From: Crossaster papposus
Lineage: Eukaryota; Echinodermata; Asteroidea; Velatida; Solasteridae
DNA: 64,000 nucleotides
Reading direction: 5' to 3'
Assembly: GCA_037893245.1 (NCBI GenBank)
Contig: JBAIAA010000319.1
Coordinates: 248,001 to 312,000 of the forward strand
Shown piece by piece: positions 10,484-21,166 of the stretch. A program made the position numbers and the translations under genes. Below the pieces are notes generated by a model. The model saw only the letters and a program-made list of their open reading frames with translations. It was not told where the DNA came from and did no database searches. The stretch's first letter is position 1, and each line of letters starts with the position of its first letter.

Positions 10484-10691
10484 CAAGTTTTCCCCAGATT
10501 CAAAACGGGTGACGCATAAACACCCTCACGAGCAAGGCCGGAAATGTCTGTTAGCAACGAGCAAGGCCAGAAATGCGTGGGTGTGCTTCCCGGTACCATC
10601 AGCTTGAACCCGCCTCGGATCGTGTTTTGTTAAAAATAAACCAGCGCGTCGGCTCGGTGATGTTACAATAATCCCGGCGCGAACTGGTTAA
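10484..10691 (-). mobile_element. TTAA-flanked MITE, family 2 copy B (inverted, one end truncated)
   Basis: This is the inverted relative of copy A, only about 80 bp away, ending GCGCGAACTGG|TTAA at 10691. The left end lacks the TTAACCAGTTCG terminus. An internal 18-20-bp segment (GAGCAAGGCC.GAAATG) is duplicated. Together copies A and B would form a long hairpin. Confidence 0.75.
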
Positions 10692-11425
10692 GTGTTGTCA
10701 GAAAACCAGACTACAAGAACAAGGTTGATTTTTTCTTCTTCAGCATGTACGGACCCAAAACGTCAAACAAGTTAGTGTAACAATATTGGCAATAACATTA
10801 ACCCCAAAACCGTCAATTTCAAAATATTTCAGCACAAGTTCAATCAGACAGAATATGGCCACAGCTTAAATACTTTGTCACATCTGCCCATCTGTCCAGT
10901 CCGTGGCGAAAAACTGGTTAACCCTGCAAGCAGCCATGAGGCCGATTCGGAAGGCACATTTCTTTTTCTAACTTCCATATAAAGTTGTCGGCCTATTCCA
11001 TTCAAATGGTTTTATTCCTCAATGACACATTGTAGTTTGAGAAACCTGGGCCCCAGCGAAAAACCCATTCACTTGTGCACAAAATGGGCCCAATTCACTT
11101 GCGCACAAAATGGGCTCTTTGTGTTTCGCCGCCTAACTGTCTAGCCAGCCAGCCTCTCCAGGGGTGTCATAAGTCATCCTACTGCTGGCCTACAGTAGTG
11201 ACAGGAAAAAAAACCCACAGATGTATACAACTGCACAAAACATAGGTAAACCAAGGTGCCTTCCAAATTTACCCCATGGAAGCTGCGCGAAAATTTTTGG
11301 CTCGCGCAGCTCGCAGGGTTAAAGGCTGTTTTTTCTTTTCTTCGTAGAACCAACTTCTGTAGGTGTATGTGTGACTGTCCGCCATAACCAAGTCGATTTC
11401 TAACTTCTTTTTTGGTTTTGGTTAG
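10692..11425. other. rest of intron 3; nothing recognisable
   Basis: A short direct repeat GCACAAAATGGGC at about 11077 and 11103 is the only structure seen. Confidence 0.35.
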
Positions 11426-11585
11426 GATATTATTGCCCCCCCTGGTCAGAAAACTTCTACTCCGGCTGACTACCTGTGCCCAGCTGGTCATTTCTGCAAG
11501 GAGAACTTCCCCGACCCTGAACGGTGCAACAACGGCACGTACCAAGACGAGGAAGGCAAGTCAGACTGCCTGCTGTGTGAAGAAG
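11426..11585 (+). pseudogene. GCC gene exon 4 (C7 homopolymer frameshift)
   Basis: Begins GYYCPP after GGTTAG. A run of seven C at 11436-11442 throws the frame into a TGA. With six C the exon would read on as PGQKTSTPADYLCPAGHFC ... CNNGTYQDEEGKSDCLLC and end in phase 1 at GTAAAA. Length 160 is one more than a multiple of three. Either a slippage mutation or an assembly error. Confidence 0.75.
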
Positions 11586-11740
11586 GTAAAAAAAGAGATT
11601 GGCTCTCAGAACTATTGGAGGGAAGGGGGTGTTACTCAGTACAATTGGCCACACGGGGACGTGCCACAAGCATGGGTCGCATTTTTAAATGTATGGTATA
11701 TCAATAAACCCTTTTTCGCCCCTGTTTGGTGGTAAACTCG

Positions 11741-12044
11741 CACTCGGAAAGGGCATGATGTGGTTTTGCATTTAAAGTGGACACGGTCCTTAGCAGGATG
11801 TAATTTCAACAACAGATTTCAAATACCATATTCAAATGCTCGAAATTCACATCCTTCATTCAAATTCGCATCCTGGGTTAAGTCGTTAAGATTCAAATTC
11901 ACATCCACTGGATTTTTATTTTGGAAGAGGATGTGAATTTGGAGCTTTTTGGGTGTGATTTTGGATTTCTTTTTTCAAAATTACATTCTGCTAATGACCT
12001 GGGGTCGCTTTGAATGCAAAATCACATCATGCCCTTTCCTAGTG
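11741..12044. mobile_element. MITE with CACT(A/C)GGAAAGGGC inverted ends
   Basis: The left end is CACTCGGAAAGGGCATGATG and the right end is the complement of CACTAGGAAAGGGCATGATG; both arms continue through a TTTTGCATT segment. The centre is rich in GGATGTGAATTT in both orientations. The right half of a second copy lies at 26800-26958. The CACTA-type terminus recalls EnSpm/CACTA elements, but I find no clean 3-bp target duplication, so the assignment is tentative. Confidence 0.6.
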
Positions 12045-12438
12045 TCATAGATTGTAATTCTATTCTCAGTATTGACATGGTGTTTTATCACATATGGTAT
12101 ATGAATGGGTGGTAAATATTCTAGCTTGCTCGTTATAATAATAGTGCATGCTCACCATACCAGCTCGTAACGTTATGTATTTGATCTGTTTCCAACATTC
12201 AGGACATTCACGCACATGTGAGTTGAGTGTGCACAAAATAACCTTTCTATGGGCCTGTCGATTTGTACTGTCGATTTGTTTATCAATGGATGGTATTTGA
12301 ATTTAGTTTTCCAGTATAGACATGGGTACCTATTCTACGTTGGTATATGCATGGGTAGTGAAAACAAGTTCAAAGTGGTATAGCCATTGGTCTTACCTCA
12401 AAATCAACGTGACATGCATGTCTTTTTTACTCCGAAAG
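12045..12438. other. rest of intron 4; loose GGTAT.TGAATGGGT repeats
   Basis: Several loosely similar segments (for example near 12090, 12290 and 12345) contain TGGTAT and ATGGGT. No gene is visible. Confidence 0.35.
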
Positions 12439-12667
12439 GTTACTTCTGCGACAACACTGAGTCTGCTGTGATTCACCTCAGCACCTTTGCCTGTCCGACC
12501 GGCTACTACTGCCTGTCGGGCACCCAGCGAGCCAGCGAGTACCCTTGCCCCGTGGGGACTTTCAATAACCTGACCAATGCCGTCAACGAGAGCTGGTGCC
12601 AACCCTGCCTGGCTGGCTTCTACTGTCTGGCGGGGACCAGTGTATCTGAGTTGCCGTGCTATGCAGG
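12439..12667 (+). CDS. GCC gene exon 5, open throughout
   Basis: Reads GYFCDNTESAVIHLSTF, CPTGYYCLSGTQRASEY, CPVGTFNNLTNAVNES, CQPCLAGFYCLAGTS and ends CYAG. The donor GG|GTAGGT is phase 2 and fits the phase-2 acceptor of exon 6. There is no disruption. The acceptor (CGAAAG) follows a T-rich tract. Confidence 0.85.
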
Positions 12668-12767
12668 GTAGGTTCTCTGTCTGGATTTATATCCGAGACA
12701 AGTGGCCGGTCGCTTGTTGTGCACATGCGCAGTTGGAATACTGAACTGGTTTACATTTATAAGTAAT

Positions 12768-12970
12768 TCTGCAGGTCTGGGGTTTGACTCTAGCCTGGCG
12801 TTACGGTATATGTGCTCTTGGGCGAGACACTTTGTCTCTCATTGCTTCTTCCCACCCAGAAGTACCTGTGAGGGTAGAGAGGGTTATTGTGTTTGATAAG
12901 ATGGCAGTGACGAGCTGTACACTCCACGGGGAGCTGAGATGGTATTTGTAATGCTTCAGTGGCCCAATGG
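12768..12970 (+). mobile_element. SINE family 1, degenerate copy
   Basis: Matches the 9323-9662 copy from GGTTTGACTC (decayed box B) through GCTCTTGGGCGAGACACTTT to ATGCTTCAGTGGCCCAATGG. The tail is lost. Confidence 0.65.
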
Positions 12971-13090
12971 TAATATTCTAGGTGCCATAATATTTGTTAG
13001 GTTCAATGAACTACTCTATACTTGCATATGACCCGGGCCACAGCAATGAGCACTTTACACACTGCATCACTCGTGAGGTTTTCATAATTA

Positions 13091-13270
13091 GGGAGTCAGG
13101 TTGATGTAGTGGTTACTGTCCTTGCCCTTCCACCACTGTGGCCCGGGTTTGATTCGATGCCTGGTCTAGTTTCTACCTGATTCCGTGGGTTTTTCCCAGA
13201 ATATTCTTCCGAGGCTTTTCTCCCACCTCCAAAACTGTAATTATTTCTCACTGTCTTCTCTACAGGTTTC
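13091..13270 (+). mobile_element. tRNA-derived SINE, family 2
   Basis: Starts with AGTCAGGTTGATGTAGTGG (box-A-like), has GGGTTTGATTC (box-B-like) near 13146, then a body with TTTTTCCCAGAATATTCTTC and TTTTCTCCCACCTCCAAAAC. Related copies lie at about 14025-14215, 14590-14880 (decayed) and 20700-21000. Confidence 0.6.
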
Positions 13271-13327
13271 TTGCAAGTTTAATTCAGTCTTGCACTCTTG
13301 TGGATTCCTTGGTATCAATACCAGAAA

Positions 13328-13352
13328 TATTATAATAATAATAATAATATTT
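13328..13352. repeat. (TAA)n microsatellite
   Basis: A run of TAA units ends about 10 bases before the exon-6 acceptor, so it forms part of the intron's 3' end. Confidence 0.8.
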
Positions 13353-13362
13353 CTGACTTCAG

Positions 13363-13556
13363 ATACTACTGCAAAGGCGGTGACGGCATCCCCAACCCCA
13401 ACGAATGCCCTGAGGGTAGCTACTGCGTGGAAGGTAGCTACCAGCCTACTCCATGCCCTGCAGGGACCATATCGTCTGTCCCAGGCAACAAGAACGTGAC
13501 AGACCGCGCACCCTGCGACAACGGGCACTACTGCAACGTCAACAGCTCTCAAAATG
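13363..13556 (+). CDS. GCC gene exon 6, open throughout
   Basis: Enters in phase 2 after TGACTTCAG, making GYYCKGGDG with the end of exon 5. It continues CPEGSYCVEGSYQPT, CPAGTISSVPGNKN and CDNGHYCNVNSSQNG. Leaves in phase 1 at GTACAA. The matched phase-2 junction with exon 5 is good evidence that the two really splice together. Confidence 0.85.
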
Positions 13557-14341
13557 GTACAAGTCTAGCTTTTTTTGCTCATATGAACTGTCGGTGTAGA
13601 TGTCTAGTGCATTTTTTATTTTTGTTTTGCTCGTGCCATTTGACAGTGCTCCCAATTTTGGGTCTGCGAATAGTTGCCCTTGCTGGGATGTGTTTTAAGG
13701 CAACAACATAGTTCTTGATACAGAGATTTACATGCGCGAGGCACGCACTGCACAATGAGGAGTGATGTGTCACAGAACAAAATGTTAGTGGTGTAGTGTG
13801 AATTTGGGATTATGAAATACAAACTCATGTATTGCACATGCTGTGTGAGGGTTTAACCAAAGAAGGCACTTTTATTAGGAGTCCAAATTTCATATGACAC
13901 CAGGAAAAATAAGTGTTCAAAACAGTTGGTGTTTTATCATCGTTTTTAAATCACCCTTGTGACAGGCTGACGACCAATAGAAATGGCTAGGTATTTCTGA
14001 ATGCATGTTTAAAGGGATTTGGGTAGTCAGGTTGGCGTAGCGGTTCTTTCCTCGCCTTCTTTCCACCGCTGTGACTCAGGTTCGAATCCCGGTGTTCAGT
14101 CCCTGCTTGATTTTGTGGATTTTCCTCCCACCTTCCTCTCATTGTCTTCTCCCTGCAGTTTTTGTTTTGCTTTCGAGCCACAGTACCAAGGACACTTTTC
14201 GAGGAATTCATGGTTTCATTAATGCAAATAATGCGTACGGGCCTGTGGTGTCGTAATATTTGTCTGGAAACAGACTAGTGGTCACTAGTTCACAGTTTGC
14301 ACTGATATTTTAAAACGTTTACTTCTTCTTCTTTTTCCTAG
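13557..14341. other. intron 6 with a SINE family 2 copy
   Basis: A second family-2 SINE covers about 14025-14215 and has the clearest promoter: GGTTGGCGTAGCGGTT (box A) near 14030 and GGTTCGAATCC (box B) near 14079. The remainder is featureless. Confidence 0.6.
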
Positions 14342-14443
14342 GATCAACATGTCCAGAGAAAGGAATGATCACCACGCTGCCATGCCTGGCAGGCTACTAC
14401 TGTCCGGAAGGAACGGATAATAACAGAATGCCTTGCCCTTCAG
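14342..14443 (+). CDS. GCC gene exon 7, short and open
   Basis: A 102-base phase 1-1 exon reading GSTCPEKGMITTL, CLAGYYCPEGTDNNR and CPSG. Acceptor TTTTCCTAG, donor GTAAGA. The phase agrees with exon 6 but not with the present acceptor of exon 8. Confidence 0.8.
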
Positions 14444-15184
14444 GTAAGATAGAATGCAAAACTAAAAAGCAGGTACATGTAACTTTAGGTCTTACACCTC
14501 AAGGTTATATGAGGTTCTACTGGGATTTACAGGGCACTCCATGGTTAAACCTCAAGTTATTGCTTTAAAAAAACAACTATTTTGGCATGCTTCCCCGATG
14601 GGGATTAGGCTGGAATGCTAGTACTTTTGTTTGCCTTCCACCACTGTGATCCAAGTTTTATACCCCGTGGTTGTGTGAGGTTTTGCTGAGTTTTATAGTG
14701 CACCTCGTGGTTAAACCTCAAGTTGTTTATTTATTGAAGATTTTGCATCCTTGGGGTACTGGTACTTTCCACTGTGGGCTGGGTTCGTATCCCTGAAATG
14801 TGTGTTGGGTTTTCACTGTTTGCCTGATTTTGTGGGGTTTCCCTAGAATGTCATTCTTGGGTTTTCTTCCCACTTGTTTTTTTTTATTTACATACATAAA
14901 TAGCACATGCGCACTAGATTCCCCCCGTTTTCAGAAGGAGATTTTACAAAGTTTCAAAGATGTTGTTACTGGTGGTTCATTATTCTGAGCCACGCAGAGT
15001 TTAACAGGCTCTTGAATTGTCGCCCTCAAACCTTGCAGATATTCGCAGCAATCACTAAACAAGTTGCCCAATACATGATATGAACGTCCACCCCTGGTAA
15101 AATGAAAATTTCTACCACTATACTTAATTATCGTGGCGTTTACGTAGCTTTTCAGTTCTTTTATGTTTCTTATTCCGTATAATA
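14444..15184. other. part of intron 7; decayed SINE family 2 sequence
   Basis: Bases about 14590-14880 resemble family 2 (CTTCCACCACTGTGATCC, TTCCCTAGAATGTCATTC) and hold duplicated pieces containing GGTTAAACCTCAAGTT. No gene is visible. Confidence 0.4.
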
Positions 15185-15763
15185 TATAATAATAATAATA
15201 ATAATAATTTATTGATTTATATTGCGCCCATTCCATACAATGTACACAGGCGCATAACAACTATATAATTGCTAAAACATTGGTAATTAAAAATTATCAC
15301 AAAATAATCAGTAAATAGCTCGAAAATATGCACATAAAATATGATAAGACATACACTGTGAACAAGTAACAATATTATTATTAAACCTTATTATTATTAA
15401 ACCACATTATTAAAAAGCTTGTTTAAAAAGGTGAGTCTTCAGGACTGATTTAAAAACACCAAGATTAGCAGCGTTCCTAACATGAAGTGGGAGTTTATTC
15501 CAAAGATATGGAGCACTATATTCAAAGGCTCGGTCCCCAAGAGTAGCCTTGCCACAACCTACAGGGTAGTTAAGAAAGATACCATCACTAGAACTACGAA
15601 GACAGTAACGAGATTGGGACTTGATAGAAACAAGCCGACTTAAATACTGTGGGGCTAAACTATGTAAAATTTTGTAAGTAATCAATAAAAGTTTGAATTC
15701 AATTCTAGACCAAACAGGAAGCCAATGTAGATCCATAAATAATGGTGTAATATATAATAGCAA
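15185..15763 (-). mobile_element. 3' end of an L2/CR1-like non-LTR retrotransposon
   Basis: The minus-strand frame 15410-15763 reads LHWLPVWSRIEFKLLL, YKILHSLAPQYLSRLV, LGDRAFEYSAPYLWNKLP and a C-terminal KTHLFKQAF, then a stop. This is the well-known C-terminus of L2/CR1-type reverse transcriptase proteins. It is followed by about 190 bp of 3' UTR and a (TAT/ATA)n tract at about 15185-15215, the kind of short-repeat tail these elements have. The 5' end is truncated at about 15763, typical of aborted target-primed reverse transcription. Confidence 0.85.
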
Positions 15764-16552
15764 AGCTTTATTTCACGTTCTGTACGTTAATTTCTACAAT
15801 TTTTCTGATAAATTTTAATTTGTACGTGGAACAATTGTGAGAACACCTCGGATGTCCAAGCGAATGGACCAACAGAAATGCGCGTTGCGGAAGAACTTCA
15901 GGCCGAGAGGATCGGGTGAAAAAGGGCTGTTTTCCGAACCCCAACTTTATCTTCGTCTCAGGCTTCATTCATACAGTTTAGCAATAGGGTGTAGCCGGAG
16001 CCAAAGCCAGGGGTTTGGAAAACGGCCTTGGTCTGTTTGTCTGATTAGGCGCATGAATCTTTGCGCTAATAACCACGGATCTTGCCGAATGTCCGCAGGG
16101 GTTTGAGCGATATTAGTAGAAGGCTTGTAAAAGCGCTACGTGGCTCAAGCTGGTGGTTCATGGGTAACAATGGTTTGTTGCGATAACGCTTTCTCGTGGC
16201 AGCGTGTTATTACAGAGGTGAATCACGGCGGTGGGGTAACGCGTATCTAACGTACATGTCAACACTTAACCATCTTTCAACAGGTTTCACAGCTGCTCTG
16301 GAAAACCTTGAAAATGGGTTTCTATTTTTTCAGCTAGAGAAAATTTGGGGCCAAAAAATAAACATTTGGCAAAACCCACAGACTTTAATGTTAGTTCTTA
16401 AAAGTGACTTTGTCAGTGACTAAGAAAAGAACATTTGTTTTTGCCAGCTTGGCAGGTGTGACAAAAAAATTAGAATAAATTAAAACGATTGTAGGCACAT
16501 ACATATAGAGACTTTCTAACCTTTGTTTTTTGGTTGGTTCGAATCCCACCAG
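15764..16552. other. rest of intron 7; nothing recognisable
   Basis: The open frames here have no domain. Just before the exon-8 acceptor, GGTTCGAATCCCACC (16537-16551) looks like a tRNA T-arm, so a tRNA-derived fragment may now supply the acceptor region. Confidence 0.35.
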
Positions 16553-16753
16553 TACCTTTAACGACCGGCTCTCACTCGGGGAGGAAGCGGAGTGCCAGCC
16601 GTGCCTAATGGGGATGTTCTGTGAGACGCCAGCACCGTCCTGGCCCACGGGCAACTGCGACGCTGGGTTTCTATGCCTGGCTGGCGCAGCCACATCCAGC
16701 CCTGACGAAGGCACTAATGCACCCTGTGTAGTCGGTCACTACTGCGAAAAATG
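16553..16753 (+). pseudogene. GCC gene exon 8 (both borders out of phase)
   Basis: Reads TFNDRLSLGEEAE, CQPCLMGMFCETPAPS, CDAGFLCLAGAATSS and CVVGHYCEK. At the 5' end AG|TACC lacks the G needed to continue CPSG|GT from exon 7. At the 3' end five A instead of four put the donor GTCAGT in phase 2, whereas exon 9 enters in phase 1. The two one-base changes compensate within the exon, leaving its own frame open. Confidence 0.7.
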
Positions 16754-16915
16754 GTCAGTTTACGTTTCTCAATTATTCACTTGGGCTTTTTGCACGAATG
16801 AGAGAGGCAGTTTTGTTTGTACCTCTTTCAAGAGCCCTGTTGACAGGACTCACTGGATGCACGTACCACTTCGAATGCATATGGTGTGAAGTGTGCACGA
16901 CTAAAGAGACTATGA

Positions 16916-17115
16916 AATCTCTATTAGTCCGTATGTATGTACGTAGTCCGTATGTATGTATGTAGTCCGTAATTTACGTAGTCCGTATGTACGTAGTTCA
17001 TATGTGTGTAAGTAGTCTGGATTTGCGTAGTCCGTGCGTGTGTGCGTAGTCCGTGCGTGTGTGCATACTTCGTGCGTGTGTGTATAGTCTGTGCATGTGT
17101 GTATAGTCCATGTGT
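16916..17115. repeat. degenerate tandem repeat, GTAGTCCGTATGT type
   Basis: About ten loosely conserved units of 17-22 bp lie in intron 8, drifting from TAGTCCGTATGTATGTA to TAGTCCGTGCGTGTGTG. No gene overlaps. Confidence 0.75.
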
Positions 17116-17251
17116 TTGTTAAATGTGTGTCAAATGTGTTTTTCTGATGCCAACAATTTGACGAAGGTTTGAAAACGACAAAAACTAAGGAGCTGAGATT
17201 TTGTAAACCCCTTTTATTTCACCCACTTTGTCTTTTTGTGAACCCTTCCAG

Positions 17252-17508
17252 GCACCAACTCGGCCACCGCTTGCCCCCTGGAACAATCAACTCTGACGAG
17301 GGTGGACGATCCATGGACGACTGCGTCCCATGCGAGGCTGGTCACTTCTGTCAGGGCACGGGCCTGTCGGCACCCACGGGCGTCTGCTCAGAGCGCTACT
17401 ACTGTCCGAGTGACGCCGTGATTGATTCGTTTAAGCCCGCCTGCTACGAGTGCCCGGCTGGGTCCTTCTGCCCGAATGAGACGGCGACGCCGGTGGCCTG
17501 CAACCTAG
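17252..17508 (+). pseudogene. GCC gene exon 9 (C5 homopolymer frameshift)
   Basis: Enters in phase 1 as GTNSATAC. The run of five C at 17274-17278 should be six to keep CPPG in frame, as CCCCCC encodes CPP in exon 4's ancestral form. Downstream the other frame continues GTINSDEGGRSMDD, CVPCEAGHFCQGTGLS, YYCPSDAVIDSFK and CPAGSFCPNETATP. Length 257 is one less than a multiple of three. Donor GTAGGA. Confidence 0.75.
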
Positions 17509-17824
17509 GTAGGAATTAAACCCATGTTGTAGTAATTGCAAGACTGTCGCCAGTCCGAACATGTGGCTTGCGACTCGGGTAAGAATCCTACCAGTGTCGT
17601 AGTTGGTTGTATTCCGTGAATGTTAAGCTTTGACCAAAGCTATCAAGCTTGTTCCCTGAACGAGAATTTGTCGGCTAGCCTCATACTCATACTCAACAAC
17701 CTGCATGCACGTACATATACACACACGCCCCTCACGTACATCCTCAAACAGAATACGGCATAGTCGAGGCGAATGATAGCCTTGACCCAATTTTGTAATC
17801 CGTTTATTTACATTTACGGCCAAA
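17509..17824. other. start of intron 9; nothing recognisable
   Basis: Contains a second CCTAGG/CTCGGGTAAGAA motif resembling the exon-9 end (about 17500 and 17575), probably a small duplication. Confidence 0.3.
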
Positions 17825-18703
17825 TTCGGCCGAGCCAATTAAACACTGTAAACTATGATTTGATGAGTGGATGATTGGATGATGGGATGATTGGATGATG
17901 GGATGATGGGATGATGGAATGATGGGATGATGGGATGATGGGATGATGGGATGATGGGATGATGGGATGATGGGATGATGGGATGATGGGATGATGGGAT
18001 GATGGGATGATGGGATGATGGGATGATGGGATGATGGGATGATGGGATGATGGGATGATGGGATGATGGGATGATGGGATGATGGGATGATGGGATGATG
18101 GGATGATTCGGCCGAGCCAATTAAACACTGTAAACTATGATTTGATGATTTGATGATTGGATGATGGGATGATTGGATGATGGGATGATGGGATGATGGG
18201 ATGATGGGATGATGGGATGATGGGATGATGGGATGATGGGATGATGGGATGATGGGATGATGGGATGATGGGATGATGGGATGATGGGATGATGGGATGA
18301 TGGGATGATGGGATGATGGGATGATGGGATGATGGGATGATGGGATGATGGGATGATGGGATGATGGGATGATGGGATGATGGGATGATGGGATGATTCG
18401 GCCGAGCCAATTAAACACTGTAAACTATGATTTGATGATTTGATGATTGGATGATGGGATGATTGGATGATGGGATGATGGGATGATGGGATGATGGGAT
18501 GATGGGATGATGGGATGATGGGATGATGGGATGATGGGATGATGGGATGATGGGATGATGGGATGATGGGATGATGGGATGATGGGATGATGGGATGATG
18601 GGATGATGGGATGATGGGATGATGGGATGATGGGATGATGGGATGATGGGATGATGGGATGATGGGATGATGGGATGATGGGATGATGGGATGATGGGAT
18701 GAT
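17825..18703. repeat. GGGATGAT 8-bp satellite in a higher-order unit of about 290 bp, three copies
   Basis: Each higher-order unit starts TTCGGCCGAGCCAATT (17825, 18107, 18397), continues with a TTTGATGA/TTGGATGAT transition zone, then about 25-32 perfect GGGATGAT units. Successive units are 282, 290 and about 306 bp. Because 8 is not a multiple of 3 and the unit has no stop, long open frames result on both strands; they are not genes. GGG spaced by five bases fits a G-quadruplex motif on the plus strand. Confidence 0.95.
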
Positions 18704-18986
18704 TCGCGCTGATTCGCGCTGATTCGCTGATTCGCTGATTCGCTGATTCGCTGATTCGCTGATTCGCTGATTCGCTGATTCGCTGATTCGCTGATTCGCT
18801 GATTCGCTGATTCGCTGATTCGCTCTGATTCGCTGATTCGCGCTGATTCGCTGATTCGCGCTGATTCGCTGATTCGCTGATTCGCTGATTCGCTGATTCG
18901 CTGATTCGCTGATTCGCGCTGATTCTCTGATTCGCGCTGATTCGCTGATTCGCTGATTCGCTGATTCGCTGATTCGCTGATTCGCT
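18701..18986. repeat. GATTCGCT 8-bp satellite (irregular)
   Basis: Units of GATTCGCT, with several 10-bp GATTCGCGCT versions and a single CTCTGATTCG variant. It follows directly on GGGATGATTCG, the same GATTCG that opens each higher-order unit of the previous satellite. The unit has no G or C triplet. Confidence 0.95.
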
Positions 18987-19298
18987 GATTCCCTGATTCC
19001 CTGATTCCCTGATTCCCTGATTCCCTGATTCCCTGATTCCCTGATTCCCTGATTCCCTGATTCCCTGATTCCCTGATTCCCTGATTCCCTGATTCCCTGA
19101 TTCCCTGATTCCCTGATTCCCTGATTCCCTGATTCCCTGATTCCCTGATTCCCTGATTCCCTGATTCCCTGATTCCCTGATTCCCTGATTCCCTGATTCC
19201 CTGATTCCCTGATTCCCTGATTCCCTGATTCCCTGATTCCCTGAATCCCTGATTCCCTGATTCCCTGATTCCCTGATTCCCTAATTCCCTGATTCCCA
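18987..19298. repeat. GATTCCCT 8-bp satellite (homogeneous)
   Basis: About 38 almost perfect GATTCCCT units differ from the preceding array by one G-to-C change. CCC every eight bases fits a G-quadruplex motif on the minus strand. One GAATCCCT and one TAATTCCCT variant are seen. Confidence 0.95.
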
Positions 19299-19300
19299 AG

Positions 19301-19351
19301 TCCCCCCTCGCGACATGTCCCCCCTCGCGACATGTCCCCCCTCGCGAAATG
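19301..19351. repeat. three 17-bp units TCCCCCCTCGCGACATG
   Basis: Units at 19301, 19318 and 19335; the third has GAAATG for GACATG. Confidence 0.95.
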
Positions 19352-20619
19352 TCCGCATTTTTATTTTTTTCCGCATTTTTGTCTTTTTCGCATTTGTCTT
19401 TTTCGCATTTTAGTCTTTTTCGCATTTGTCTTTTTCGCATTTATTTTTTTTCCGCATTTTTGTCTTTTTCGCATTTTATTTTTTTCCGCATTTTTGTTTT
19501 TTTCGCATTTTAATTTTTTTCTGCATTTTTATTTTTTTCCGCATTTTTGTTTTTTCCGCATTTTATTTTTTTCCCCATTTTATTTTTTTCCGCATTTTTA
19601 TTTTTTTCGCATTTTATTTTTGTCCGCATTTTTATCTTTTTCGCATTTTATTTTTTTCCGCATTTTATTTTTTTGCGCATTTTATTTTTGTCCACATTTT
19701 TGTCTTTTGCCTTTTTTTCCGCATTTTTGTCTTTTTCGCTTTTTTTTTTGTTGTCGCATTTAAATTGTTTCCGCATTTTTGTTTTTTTCCGCATTTTTGT
19801 TTTTTTCCGCATTTTATTTTTGTCCGCATTTTTGTCTTTTTCGCATTTTATTTTTTTCCGCATTTTTTATTTTTTTATTTTTTCCGCATTTTAATTTTTT
19901 TGCGCATTTTATTTTTTTCCGTATTTTATTTTTTTTCCGCATTTTTGTCTTTTTCGCATTTTATTTTTTCCGCATTTTTGTTTTTTTCTGCATTTGTATT
20001 TGTTTGCGCATTTTATTTTTGTCCGCATTTTGGTCTTTTTCGCATTTTATTTTTGTCTGCATTTTTGTCTTTTTCGCATTTTATTTTTGTCCGCATTTTT
20101 TTTTTTTTTATTTTTTTCCGCATTTTTGTCTTTTTCCCATTTTATTATTTTCTGCATTTTTGTTTTTTTCCGCATTTTTATTTTGTTGCGCATTTTATTT
20201 TTGTCCGCATTTTTGTCTTTTTTATTTTTGTCCGAATTTTTCTCTTTTTCGCATTTTATTTTTGTCCGAATTTTTGTCTTTTTCGCATTTTATTTTTGTC
20301 CGCATTTTGGTCTTTTTTATTTTTTCCGCATTTTTGTCTTTTTCCAATTTTATTATTTTCTGCATTTTTGTTTTTTTCCGAATTTTTTTTTTTTTGCGCA
20401 TTTTATTTTTGTCCGCATTTTTGTTTTTTTCGCATTTTATTTTTTTCCGCATTTTTGTCTTTTTCGCATTTTATTTTTTTCCGCATTTTTGTCTTTTTTG
20501 CATTTTATTTTTTTCCGCATTTTGGTCTTTTTTATTTTTTTCCGCATTTTTGTCTTTTTCGCATTTTATTTTTTTCCGCATTTTTGTCTTTTTCGCATTT
20601 TATTTTTTTCCGCATTTTA
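19352..20619. repeat. pyrimidine-rich satellite, TTTTTCCGCATTTT type
   Basis: 1.27 kb of strand-asymmetric sequence, almost free of purines except in GCA and single A or G. The modules TCCGCATTTTTGTCTTT and TTCGCATTTTATTTTT alternate, giving a compound period near 31 bp. The open frames of up to 413 codons (F, H and R rich) come from the repeat and are not genes. Confidence 0.9.
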
Positions 20620-20699
20620 GTTAGTTCCATTTTTGGTCCCATCAGTACAAATTCACACCCCCCATAAAAATACTGCGTAAAGGCCTGTATTTGACGCAG

Positions 20700-21000
20700 T
20701 GTTTGACCCATTCGTCGTGGCGGATGTTGGACTTATTTCAAGTTTTAACTCCATTAATCAAGGTTTCAATTCGCATCGGAGGGTGGGTGTACAGGTACCT
20801 TGCACATTGTTTTCGGGATTCAAAATGGATGACGGTAAACATGTCACAAGCAAGACTGGCAATATCTGTCAGCCACCGGCACACAGCAAGCAGGTTTTTC
20901 AGTCCCTACCTGATTTATATGTCGATTTTCCCCAGAATATTTCTCTGGGGTTTTTCTCCCACCTCTAAAACTGTAATTTCTTTTGTCTTCTCTACAGGTT
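20700..21000 (+). mobile_element. SINE family 2 copy (degenerate)
   Basis: Shares GTCGTGGCGGATGTTGG and the 3' body CCCCAGAATATTTCTCTGGG, TTTTTCTCCCACCTCTAAAAC with the 13091 copy. The two halves are separated by about 150 unrelated bases. Confidence 0.5.
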
Positions 21001-21166
21001 TATATTTTGGGCAGCTCAATAAAGATGCGTCTAAGACGGGAGGTGAATTGTTACTTGCCAATTTGTATGCAGTCAAGTGCTTCTTTGCATTGTTTTCGAC
21101 TGGCATTTGAGGTAACAGAAAATGATTTAAATATGTAATGCAGAGAAAATTAAGTACACGTTTTAT

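Noticed and set aside
16537-16551. tRNA T-arm at GGTTCGAATCCCACC
   Set aside because: No matching D-arm or anticodon arm upstream; only a fragment next to the exon-8 acceptor.
18121-20667. Open frames of 281-439 codons in the 8-bp and pyrimidine satellites
   Set aside because: Low-complexity readings (IIPSSHHP, NQGIRESG, FRIFVFFAFYFF) of simple repeats in every frame.
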